DNA of 5,811 bases from Acetobacteraceae bacterium (lineage in GTDB: Bacteria > Pseudomonadota > Alphaproteobacteria > Acetobacterales > Acetobacteraceae): assembly GCA_947476855.1 (NCBI GenBank), contig CANJSR010000325.1:1-5811 (forward strand), given 5' to 3'. Of the stretch, positions 1-5,001 are shown in pieces. Below the pieces are notes generated by a model, which was not told the DNA's origin, searched no databases, and saw only the letters and a list, made by a program, of their open reading frames with translations. Position 1 is the stretch's first letter, and each line of letters begins with the position of its first letter. The position numbers and the translations under genes are program-made.

Positions 1-1
1 G

Positions 2-313
2 CTGTCCGCGGCCGAACAGGCGATGCTGAACGAGGTGCCGATGCGGGGCACGGGCACGCCGATGCCGCCGACCGATCCGTTGCTGTACCGGTTCTACGAG
101 ATGGTGATGGTGAACGGCCCCGCCTGGAAGGTGCTGATCGAGGAGGAATTCGGCGACGGCATCATGTCGGCGATCGACTTCGACTTCGGCTTCGAGCGTA
201 TGGCGCACGAACGGGGCGATCGGGTGAAGATCACCATGAGCGGGAAGTTCCTGCCTTACCGTTACTACGGGAATGAGCAGGGGATTCCGGAGTATGGGTA
301 TAAGGAGGACTGA
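2..313 (+). CDS. cynS: Cyanate hydratase (cyanase), C-terminal part, 5' end outside the window
   Basis: Cyanase converts cyanate plus bicarbonate to ammonia and CO2 (via carbamate) in the cytoplasm, as a decamer built of dimers in characterised family members. The 103 visible residues cover the end of the helical N-terminal domain and the whole catalytic domain. The family signature PTDPLLYRFYE is followed by EEFGDGIMSAIDF, then GDRVKITMSGKFLPY. The catalytic residues known from E. coli (Arg96, Glu99, Ser122) correspond to Arg30, Glu33 and Ser56 of the visible fragment, with identical spacing, so the enzyme looks intact. About 50-60 N-terminal residues are missing at the window edge. The protein runs roughly a dozen residues past the usual end of the family (YLPxKxF-like), giving a tail rich in Tyr, Gly and acidic residues. 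No partner gene such as a cyanate transporter, carbonic anhydrase or cynR is visible. The gene converges on phaZ. Identity is very secure. Confidence 0.96.
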   Translation: MSAAEQAMLNEVPMRGTGTPMPPTDPLLYRFYEMVMVNGPAWKVLIEEEFGDGIMSAIDFDFGFERMAHERGDRVKITMSGKFLPYRYYGNEQGIPEYGYKED

Positions 314-327
314 TCCTTCCCCCATCG

Positions 328-404
328 CGTCATCCTCGCGCTTATCGCGGGGACCATTCGCGGCACCGTGCGGCGAGTGGTCCCGGGACAAGCCCGGGAT
401 GACG
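328..404. repeat. Nested inverted repeat: two head-to-head copies of an alphaproteobacterial intergenic palindrome
   Basis: The 119 bp between the convergent cynS and phaZ stop codons is almost filled by a large imperfect palindrome. The left arm (328-366) begins CGTCATCC. The reverse complement of the right arm (368-404) also begins CGTCATCC, and the two align along nearly their full length with a few substitutions and one- or two-base gaps. Each arm is itself a hairpin: 334-340 pairs with 346-352 (7 bp including one G-U, loop CTTAT), and TCCCGGG 381-387 pairs perfectly with CCCGGGA 393-399 (loop ACAAG). The right arm looks like the CCCGGGACAAGCCCGGGATGACG type dispersed between genes in many alphaproteobacteria (recalled, not searched). 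The left arm is a decayed copy. GGATGACGGT occurs again just beyond (414-423). The position suggests a two-way transcription stop, but neither side has a T-run. Confidence 0.8.
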
Positions 405-432
405 GTTGGGGCCGGATGACGGTCGCGAACTC

Positions 433-1650
433 TCAGCTCATAAGCTGGATCATCGCCCGGACCCGCGGATAGACCTCCCGCGCCCAGCGTGAGCCGCTGA
501 AGACGCCGTAGTGTCCGACGCCGGTCTGCAAATGGTGTCGCTTGCGGCTGTTCGGCACGCCCCGGCAGAGGTCCAGGGCCGCCATGGTCTGACCGACGGC
601 GCAGATGTCGTCGCGTTCGCCCTCGACCGTCAGCAAAGCGGTGCGGCGGATCGCCTCCGGCCGGACGGGCTGGCCGTGCCAGGTCAGCTTGCCCAGCGGC
701 AGGTCGTGGTCCTGGAAGACTCGCTGGACGGTTTCAAGATAGAAATCCGCCGGCAGGTCCATGACCGCCCCATACTCGTCATAGAACCGCTTATGCGCCC
801 GGGCAGACACACGATCCCCGCCGACCATCGCGCGGAACTGGCCCAGATGGGCCTGCAGATGACGGTCGAGGTTCATACTCATGAACGCGGCGAGTTGGAT
901 GAAGCCGGGATAGACCCTCCGGCCGGCGCCGGCGTGGCGCCAGGGGACCTTCGCGATCAGGTTCTTCTCGAACCACTCGATCGAGCGGGATTTGGCCAGG
1001 TCGTTGACCTTGGTGGGGTTCACCCGCGTATCGATCGGGCCAGCCATCAGCGTCAGGCTGCGCGGGATGGCGGGATCGCGGGTCTCGGCCATCACCGCGG
1101 TGGCGGCGAGCGCGGCGACCGCGGGCTGGCAGACCGCGATCATATGGCTACCCGGCCCCATCGCGCCCATGAACCGGATCAGATGGTCAACGAAAGCATC
1201 AAGATCGAAGACCCCGGCCGAGAGCGGGATGTCGCGGGCGTTCTTCCAGTCGGTGATATAGACGTCGTGGTCGGGCAGCAGGACATTGACCGTGCCGCGC
1301 AGCAGGGTCGCAAAGTGGCCTGACATCGGCGCCACCACCATCACCCGCGGCTGCACCACGTTGGTTTCCTTGCGGAAGCGCAGCAGGGAGGCAAAGGGGG
1401 TATCGTCGGCGATGACTTCCTCGACCCCCACCAGATCGTCGCCCATGCGGACAGACTCGATCGCGAAGGGCGGCCGTTTGTGAGTCATCGCGCTGTCGGC
1501 GATCAGTCCGCATGCGGCACCGAAGTGACGCAGGCCGGGCGGCGTATAGCCATTCAGATCCCAGGCGCGCGCGACCCCTTCCCCATAGCGGGCGAGGGTA
1601 CGCAGCGGCAGCATCAGATCGGCCTGCGCCTGATAGAGCTGGTACAGCAT
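433..1650 (-). CDS. phaZ: Intracellular polyhydroxyalkanoate (PHB) depolymerase
   Basis: The 405-residue protein belongs to the intracellular PhaZ family, alpha/beta-hydrolase enzymes that mobilise stored poly-3-hydroxybutyrate granules. It has no signal peptide and starts MLYQLYQAQ, matching the family's characteristic beginning, which supports this start. An in-frame TGA lies four codons upstream. The family uses a cysteine nucleophile: here VCQP contains Cys174. Asp347 in VEGERDD and His380 in GVGHYGVFSG complete the triad, 33 residues apart as in Cupriavidus PhaZ1 (Cys183, Asp355, His388). Other conserved stretches are VVAPMSGHFATLLRGT (about 105-120), LLPDHDVYITDW (124-135) and GRRVYPGFIQ (243-252). 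No good Shine-Dalgarno is visible: the nearest, GGGAG, ends 16 bases before the ATG. The gene is divergent from the GST-like gene and convergent with cynS. No phaC or phasin gene is in view. It is full length with no sign of damage. Confidence 0.95.
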   Translation of the reverse strand: MLYQLYQAQADLMLPLRTLARYGEGVARAWDLNGYTPPGLRHFGAACGLIADSAMTHKRPPFAIESVRMGDDLVGVEEVIADDTPFASLLRFRKETNVVQPRVMVVAPMSGHFATLLRGTVNVLLPDHDVYITDWKNARDIPLSAGVFDLDAFVDHLIRFMGAMGPGSHMIAVCQPAVAALAATAVMAETRDPAIPRSLTLMAGPIDTRVNPTKVNDLAKSRSIEWFEKNLIAKVPWRHAGAGRRVYPGFIQLAAFMSMNLDRHLQAHLGQFRAMVGGDRVSARAHKRFYDEYGAVMDLPADFYLETVQRVFQDHDLPLGKLTWHGQPVRPEAIRRTALLTVEGERDDICAVGQTMAALDLCRGVPNSRKRHHLQTGVGHYGVFSGSRWAREVYPRVRAMIQLMS

Positions 1651-1728
1651 GGGGTGCGGTCAGATGCTCCCGGTCAGGGGGAAGTCGATTTCAGCGCGTC
1701 GTCGCATCACGAACCTCTCAGCTAACGC

Positions 1729-1758
1729 TCGCCATGGCGGCACCATGGCTGCTATATT
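1729..1758 (+). promoter_or_regulatory. Putative promoter of the GST-like gene
   Basis: TATATT at 1753-1758 is a fair -10 hexamer in an otherwise GC-rich gap. TCGCCA at 1729-1734, 18 bases upstream, matches 4 of 6 positions of TTGACA. A start near 1765 would give a leader of about 30 bases that includes the Shine-Dalgarno. The -35 is weak, so this is a prediction only. I could not find a convincing matching promoter for the divergent phaZ. Confidence 0.4.
1731..1749. promoter_or_regulatory. Operator-like interrupted palindrome in the phaZ/GST divergent region
   Basis: GCCATGG (1731-1737) and its exact reverse complement CCATGGC (1743-1749) flank the 5-base spacer CGGCA. The arms are spaced about one helical turn apart and lie between the putative -35 and -10 of the GST gene, where a dimeric repressor could block polymerase. 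No regulator gene is present in the window, so the protein that would bind is unknown. Because CCATGG is itself palindromic, it also reads as a direct repeat. Confidence 0.35.
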
Positions 1759-1783
1759 GCACCGCAGCATGACAGGACGCGAC

Positions 1784-1788
1784 GAGGA
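1784..1788 (+). promoter_or_regulatory. Shine-Dalgarno deciding the GST start
   Basis: GAGGA ends 7 bases before ATG 1796. The frame stays open further upstream (ATG at 1769 and earlier), but only the 1796 start has a well-placed ribosome binding site, and it puts the conserved KNYSSWS motif at the expected distance from the N-terminus. Confidence 0.7.
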
Positions 1789-1795
1789 TGTCACC

Positions 1796-2452
1796 ATGAA
1801 TGGAGCCACGCTCCTGATCAGCAGCAAGAACTACTCCTCCTGGTCGCTCCGCGGGTTCCTGCTGGCCCGCTTGGCTGGTCTGGTATTCGAGGAAAAAGTG
1901 GTCGATCCCGACGATCCGGCCAACCGGGCGGAATTGTTGATGCAGTCGGCCTCGATTCGCATCCCCTGCCTGCTGCATGGGGATGTGACGGTCTGGGATA
2001 CGCTGGCGATCGCGGAATATTTGAACGAAACCTTCCCCGAGGCGCGGATGCTGCCCGCCGAACCGGTGGCGCGGGCGCTGTGCCGGTCGGTGTCGGGGGA
2101 AATGCATTCCGGCTTCGGCAACCTGCGGGAAGCGCTGCCGATGAACCTGCGGCTGTTCCGGCCGGAGTTCACGGTCTGGTCGGCGGTGCAGGCCGATATC
2201 GACCGGATCACTGAAATCTGGCGGGAGTGCCTGGCCATGTCGAAAGGTCCGTTCCTGTTCGGCGCCACGCCCACGATCGCGGACGCGATGTACGCGCCGG
2301 TGGTTACCCGATTCCGCAGCTATGACGTGACGCAGGATGAGGTGTGCGAGGCGTTCTGCCGCCAGATCATGGCCTGGGCGCCGATGCGGGAATGGTATGC
2401 CGCGGCCAAGCGTGAACCCGAGCAGATCGACGAACTCGACGTCGAGTTCTGA
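1796..2452 (+). CDS. Glutathione S-transferase family protein, substrate unknown
   Basis: This is a 218-residue soluble protein with the two-domain GST layout. The thioredoxin-like N-terminal domain (about 4-85) contains ISSKNYSSWSLRGFLLARLAG, with Ser14/Ser15 where the glutathione-activating residue sits. It also has the cis-proline motif RIPCLL (Pro57) and WDTLAIAEYLNETFPEARMLP (68-87), the glutathione gamma-glutamyl binding strand and helix. The helical C-terminal domain (about 90-205) includes GPFLFGATPTIADAMYAPVVTRF, the N-capping box region common to GST folds. The KNYSSWSLR start resembles a largely uncharacterised bacterial GST subgroup; I cannot assign a substrate. Length is normal for the family. 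An alternative ATG at 1769 would add nine residues. The gene is divergent from phaZ, and its stop codon touches that of the convergent Uma2 gene. I leave the symbol blank because no specific orthologue is recognisable. Confidence 0.9.
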   Translation: MNGATLLISSKNYSSWSLRGFLLARLAGLVFEEKVVDPDDPANRAELLMQSASIRIPCLLHGDVTVWDTLAIAEYLNETFPEARMLPAEPVARALCRSVSGEMHSGFGNLREALPMNLRLFRPEFTVWSAVQADIDRITEIWRECLAMSKGPFLFGATPTIADAMYAPVVTRFRSYDVTQDEVCEAFCRQIMAWAPMREWYAAAKREPEQIDELDVEF

Positions 2453-3034
2453 TCAGCCGCCCTCATCCTCGGGTGCGTCGTCGGGCGGCATCTCGATATC
2501 CGCGTAGACGTCCGAGAGCATGAGGGTGACGCCGATTTCCGGCATCGCCAGCAGATCGTCTCCGGTCAGGACCGTTGTGTTCCAGGCATCTGCCACGCGG
2601 GTCAGGACGGTGGCGGCGATGGCGTTCTGCTCCAGGATCACATAGCGGCGAATCGAGGGCGTCGCGCCGTACTCACGCAGCTTCAGGATGCGGTCGGTGC
2701 GGGAGGTGGAGCGGCTCAGGACCTCGAACACCACGACCGGTTCGTTCGCAACCGTACTGTCGCGGTGGGTCCTGACGCAGGTGACGAAAGCGTCCGGGTA
2801 GCGGATGTGACCGTTGGCCAGGATCTTCATGGTCGGGCCGCGCACGCGGCAGGGTGTGCCGCGGAGGGCGTTGTCCAAAATCGTCCGCAACCGCGTGCCG
2901 ATCCCTTCATGCGCCTCGGTCCCGCCGGTCATCGCCACCGGACCGAACCCATCGAATTCGTAGCGCGCTTCCTGGCGTTCCTCCCATGCGAGGAATTCGT
3001 CCAGCGTCCAGGGCTTCTGCAATGCGCTGCTCAT
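2453..3034 (-). CDS. Uma2 family (DUF820) PD-(D/E)XK nuclease-fold protein
   Basis: This 193-residue protein resembles the Uma2/DUF820 family, predicted PD-(D/E)XK endonuclease-fold proteins that occur in many paralogues in cyanobacteria and some other bacteria; their biological role is unsettled. Family landmarks appear in order: WTLDEFLAWEERQEARYEFDG (9-29), VAMTGGTEAHEGI (33-45), RYPDAFV with Asp81, VVVFEVLSRSTSRTDRILKLREY with Glu104 and Lys118, then RRYVILEQ (129-136). Asp81, Glu104 and the helix-borne lysine are the expected active-site residues, so it looks catalytically competent (inferred from the fold). The C-terminal tail is acidic (PPDDAPEDEGG). There is no Shine-Dalgarno before the ATG, and the promoter places the transcript start at the ATG itself. 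The gene stands alone: no methylase, transposase or toxin partner is adjacent. It lies just downstream of tRNA-Arg on the same strand. Confidence 0.88.
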   Translation of the reverse strand: MSSALQKPWTLDEFLAWEERQEARYEFDGFGPVAMTGGTEAHEGIGTRLRTILDNALRGTPCRVRGPTMKILANGHIRYPDAFVTCVRTHRDSTVANEPVVVFEVLSRSTSRTDRILKLREYGATPSIRRYVILEQNAIAATVLTRVADAWNTTVLTGDDLLAMPEIGVTLMLSDVYADIEMPPDDAPEDEGG

Positions 3035-3051
3035 GATGGGATCATACCATC
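3035..3051. promoter_or_regulatory. Imperfect palindrome over the Uma2 gene -10 region
   Basis: GATGG (3035-3039) and CCATC (3047-3051) are exact complements around the 7-base centre GATCATA, which is itself nearly symmetric. The site covers the predicted -10 and reaches the base next to the start codon, a suitable place for a repressor, possibly autoregulation. Whether it binds anything is unknown. Confidence 0.35.
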
Positions 3052-3069
3052 AAGACCCGTCATTGTCGC
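3041..3069 (-). promoter_or_regulatory. Putative promoter of the Uma2 gene giving a leaderless mRNA
   Basis: Read on the minus strand, GCGACA (3069-3064, 4 of 6 matches to TTGACA, with the GACA core) is followed after exactly 17 bases by TATGAT (3046-3041, 5 of 6 matches to TATAAT). A start 7 bases beyond the -10 falls on 3034, the A of the ATG. This agrees with the absence of any Shine-Dalgarno. Confidence 0.6.
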
Positions 3070-3086
3070 GGACATGGTAGGGAAAC

Positions 3087-3163
3087 TGGCGCGCCCGGAA
3101 GGACTCGAACCTCCAACCCCCAGATTCGTAGTCTGGTGCTCTATCCAATTGAGCTACGGGCGC
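3087..3163 (-). tRNA. tRNA-Arg, anticodon ACG, CCA encoded
   Basis: This is a complete 77-base cloverleaf on the minus strand. The acceptor stem GCGCCCG (3163-3157) pairs perfectly with CGGGCGC (3097-3091), followed by discriminator G (3090) and a genomically encoded CCA (3089-3087). The D arm contains AGCTCAATTGGATAGAGC, with the adenine in the GGA of the loop that arginyl-tRNA synthetase recognises (A20). The anticodon stem CCAGA/TCTGG holds loop CTACGAA, so the anticodon is ACG (3129-3127). Deamination to ICG would let it read CGU, CGC and CGA. The T arm is GGAGG-TTCGAGT-CCTTC with one G-U pair. The sequence closely resembles E. coli tRNA-Arg(ACG). It follows leuB on the same strand after 49 bases. 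No separate promoter is obvious in that gap, so it may be transcribed from within leuB or by read-through of the leu operon. Confidence 0.98.
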
Positions 3164-3165
3164 CG

Positions 3166-3204
3166 GCCAGGGGCGGGGATGTAACCGAACCCCCACGCCC
3201 TGGC
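3166..3204 (-). terminator. GC-rich hairpin between leuB and tRNA-Arg
   Basis: GCCAGGG (complement of 3204-3198) pairs perfectly with CCCTGGC (complement of 3172-3166). The stem continues through about five more G-C pairs with two single-base bulges, leaving a loop around TTCGGTTACAT. It begins 9 bases after the leuB stop codon and ends 3 bases before the mature tRNA. No T-run follows, because the tRNA starts immediately, so it is either a weak or Rho-assisted leu operon terminator or a structure that protects the leuB 3' end after tRNA processing. Confidence 0.45.
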
Positions 3205-3212
3205 AAGAGGAT

Positions 3213-4325
3213 TTAGGCGGCTAGTTTATCCAATTCGCGCAGCACCGCCTCACCCATCACGGACGTGCCGACGCGCGCGGTACCCGGCCCCATGATATCC
3301 GCGGTCCGCAGCCCGGATTTCAGCACGTTGGAGCATGCCTGCTCGATCAGCAGCGCGTCCTCGTCCATGCCGAAGGAGAATCGGAGCAGCATCGCGAAGC
3401 TCAGCATCTGTGCCAGCGGGTTGGCGACGCCCTTGCCGGCAATGTCGGGGGCGCTGCCATGGATCGGCTCATACAACGCATGCCGCTTGCCGGACGCCTG
3501 CACGGCCCCCAGCGTGGCCGAGGGCAGCATGCCCAGGCTGCCGGTCAGCATCGAGGCCAGGTCGGACAGCAAATCGCCGAACAGGTTGCCGGTGACGATC
3601 ACGTCGAACTGGCGCGGGTTGCGGACGAGCTGCATCGCGCAGTTGTCGGCATACATGTGCGTCAGCTCAACATCCGGGAATTCCCGCTGCTGCAACGCCG
3701 TCATGGTCTGGCGCCAGAACAGGCCCGAGGCCATCACGTTCGCCTTCTCGACGCTGCACACGCGGTTCTGCCGCTTGCGGGCGAGTTCGAAGGCGACGCG
3801 GCCGACCCGCTCGATCTCATTCGTGGCATAGGTCTCGGTGTCGAAGCCGCGCTTCTGGCCGTCGGCCAGCGTCTCGACGCCGCGGGGTTCGCCGAAATAG
3901 ATGCCGCCCGTGCTTTCCCGCACGATCATGATGTCGAGCCCGCGGATCACGTCGGCCTTGAGCGTGGAGGCATCCACCAGCGGGTCCAGCACGATCGCGG
4001 GGCGCAGGTTGGCGAACAGATCCAGTTCCTTGCGCAGGCGCAGGATCGCGATCTCCGGCCGCATGTCAAAGCCGAGCGTGTCCCACTTGGGGCCGCCGAC
4101 GGAGCCGAACAGGATCGCATCGGCGTCACGCGCCTTCTGCATCGTCTCGTCCGTCATGGGCGTGCCCTTGGCGTCGATCGAGGCACCGCCGGCATAGTCG
4201 TCGGAGACATCGAAGGTCACCATACGGCGGCGGTCCATCCAGTCGATGACGCGGCGGACTTCTCGCATGACCTCGGGGCCGATCCCGTCACCAGGCAGGA
4301 TCAGCAGTTTCTTGTTGGCCGGCAT
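3213..4325 (-). CDS. leuB: 3-isopropylmalate dehydrogenase
   Basis: LeuB carries out the NAD+-dependent oxidation and decarboxylation of 3-isopropylmalate to 2-oxoisocaproate, the third committed step of leucine synthesis, as a cytoplasmic homodimer. The 370 residues match the family's length. Visible motifs are LLILPGDGIGPEV (7-19), the substrate arginines Arg98 and Arg108 in LRKELDLFANLRP, and Arg136 and Tyr143 in VRESTGGIYFGEPRG. Lys194 follows in SVEKANV, then metal ligands Asp227, Asp251 and Asp255 in YADN and GDLLSD, and the nucleotide-binding EPIHGSAPDIAGKG (286-299). All spacings agree with Thermus LeuB numbering (94, 104, 132, 139, 185, 217, 241, 245) apart from small insertions. The frame is open for 39 more codons upstream, but that stretch is Pro/Arg/Ser-rich, overlaps leuD and is not LeuB-like. 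ATG 4325 starts MPANKKLLILPGDG and has a good ribosome binding site. It is the last gene of the leuC-leuD-leuB operon, 19 bases after leuD. Confidence 0.97.
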   Translation of the reverse strand: MPANKKLLILPGDGIGPEVMREVRRVIDWMDRRRMVTFDVSDDYAGGASIDAKGTPMTDETMQKARDADAILFGSVGGPKWDTLGFDMRPEIAILRLRKELDLFANLRPAIVLDPLVDASTLKADVIRGLDIMIVRESTGGIYFGEPRGVETLADGQKRGFDTETYATNEIERVGRVAFELARKRQNRVCSVEKANVMASGLFWRQTMTALQQREFPDVELTHMYADNCAMQLVRNPRQFDVIVTGNLFGDLLSDLASMLTGSLGMLPSATLGAVQASGKRHALYEPIHGSAPDIAGKGVANPLAQMLSFAMLLRFSFGMDEDALLIEQACSNVLKSGLRTADIMGPGTARVGTSVMGEAVLRELDKLAA

Positions 4326-4332
4326 CGGCGTG

Positions 4333-4338
4333 TTCCTT
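4333..4338 (-). promoter_or_regulatory. Shine-Dalgarno deciding the leuB start
   Basis: On the minus strand AAGGAA lies 7 bases before ATG 4325, inside the 19-base leuD-leuB gap. It rules in favour of this start over the upstream ATG at 4442, which would overlap leuD by about 98 bases. Confidence 0.8.
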
Positions 4339-4344
4339 CGTCTT

Positions 4345-4965
4345 TCAGGCGGCGGTGGAGGGCATCCAGGACTGGGCCTGGCGCTGCTTGGCTTCATAGC
4401 CGTCGATGGCGCCGACATGCTGCAGCGTCTGGCCGATGTCATCGAGGCCGTTCAGCAGCGAATGCTTGCGGAAGGGATCGATCTCGAACGGGATTTCGTC
4501 GCCGTTGGGGCGGACGACGACCTGGCGTTCGAGGTCGATGGTGATGCGGGCGTTGTCGCCCTGGCGCGCATCGTCCATCAACTGGTCGCAGACCGCGCGC
4601 GGCAAGCGGACCGGCAGGATGCCGTTCTTGAAGCTGTTGTTGTAGAAGATGTCGGCGAAGTCCGGCGCGATGATGCAGCGGATGCCGAAATCCAGCAGCG
4701 CCCAGGGGGCATGCTCGCGCGAGGAGCCGCAGCCGAAATTCTCATGCGCGATCAGGATCTGCGCCTTGCGGAACGGGTCCTGGTTGAGCACGAAATCGGG
4801 GTTTTCCGAGCCATCGGGCTTGTAGCGCATCGGGTCGAACAGATGCACGCCCAGCCCCGAGCGCTTGATGGTCTTGAGGAAGCGGGCCGGGATGACCTTG
4901 TCGGTGTCGACGTTCTGCATCGGCAAAGGCGCGGCGACGGAGGTCAGGGTGTCGAATTTATCCAT
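4345..4965 (-). CDS. leuD: 3-isopropylmalate dehydratase, small subunit
   Basis: LeuD is the swivelling small subunit of isopropylmalate isomerase. With LeuC it converts 2-isopropylmalate to 3-isopropylmalate by dehydration and rehydration. The 206 residues match the proteobacterial family. They include [22 protein letters not shown] (18-39) with the substrate-binding DTDKIIPA-type loop, then [21 protein letters not shown] (76-96), the conserved active-site loop with the Ser-Ser-Arg-Glu-His core. [24 protein letters not shown] (98-121) and [20 protein letters not shown] (162-181) close the fold. GAGGAA ends 3 bases before the ATG (GAGG core 5 bases before), a slightly tight but usable ribosome binding site. 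The gene lies 36 bases after leuC and 19 before leuB, so co-transcription and subunit balance by translation are likely. No oddities are seen. Confidence 0.97.
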   Translation of the reverse strand: MDKFDTLTSVAAPLPMQNVDTDKVIPARFLKTIKRSGLGVHLFDPMRYKPDGSENPDFVLNQDPFRKAQILIAHENFGCGSSREHAPWALLDFGIRCIIAPDFADIFYNNSFKNGILPVRLPRAVCDQLMDDARQGDNARITIDLERQVVVRPNGDEIPFEIDPFRKHSLLNGLDDIGQTLQHVGAIDGYEAKQRQAQSWMPSTAA

Positions 4966-5001
4966 GGGTTCCTCGCGGTCAGGTCGGATTCCGTCGGTTG
5001 A

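Noticed and set aside
511..1323. Long plus-strand open frame (270 codons) opposite phaZ
   Set aside because: It is antisense to a complete, motif-rich depolymerase. Its product is Arg/Asp/Gln/His-rich with no recognisable domain, which is typical of mirror frames in GC-rich DNA.
1649..1795. Longer GST open frame starting at 1649 or 1769
   Set aside because: The upstream part has no GST similarity and runs through the divergent promoter region; GAGGA fits ATG 1796 best.
1..2452. cynS, phaZ and GST as one functional system
   Set aside because: Three different orientations and unrelated pathways with no shared regulator or conserved linkage that I know of; adjacency alone is not evidence.
3087..3163. 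tRNA-Arg as the attachment site of a genomic island
   Set aside because: No integrase gene is present, and I found no second copy of the tRNA 3' end elsewhere in the window.
4326..4442. N-terminal extension of LeuB from the upstream ATG at 4442
   Set aside because: The added residues are Pro/Ser/Arg-rich, overlap leuD by about 98 bases and are absent from the family; ATG 4325 has a Shine-Dalgarno and the standard N-terminus.
3459..4544. Plus-strand open frame of 361 codons opposite leuB/leuD
   Set aside because: It is a shadow frame across two conserved leucine genes and their intergenic gap, with low-complexity composition and no family resemblance.
4246..5001. Plus-strand open frame of 251 codons opposite leuD
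   Set aside because: It is antisense to an intact leuD, with no domain and no ribosome binding site supporting expression.
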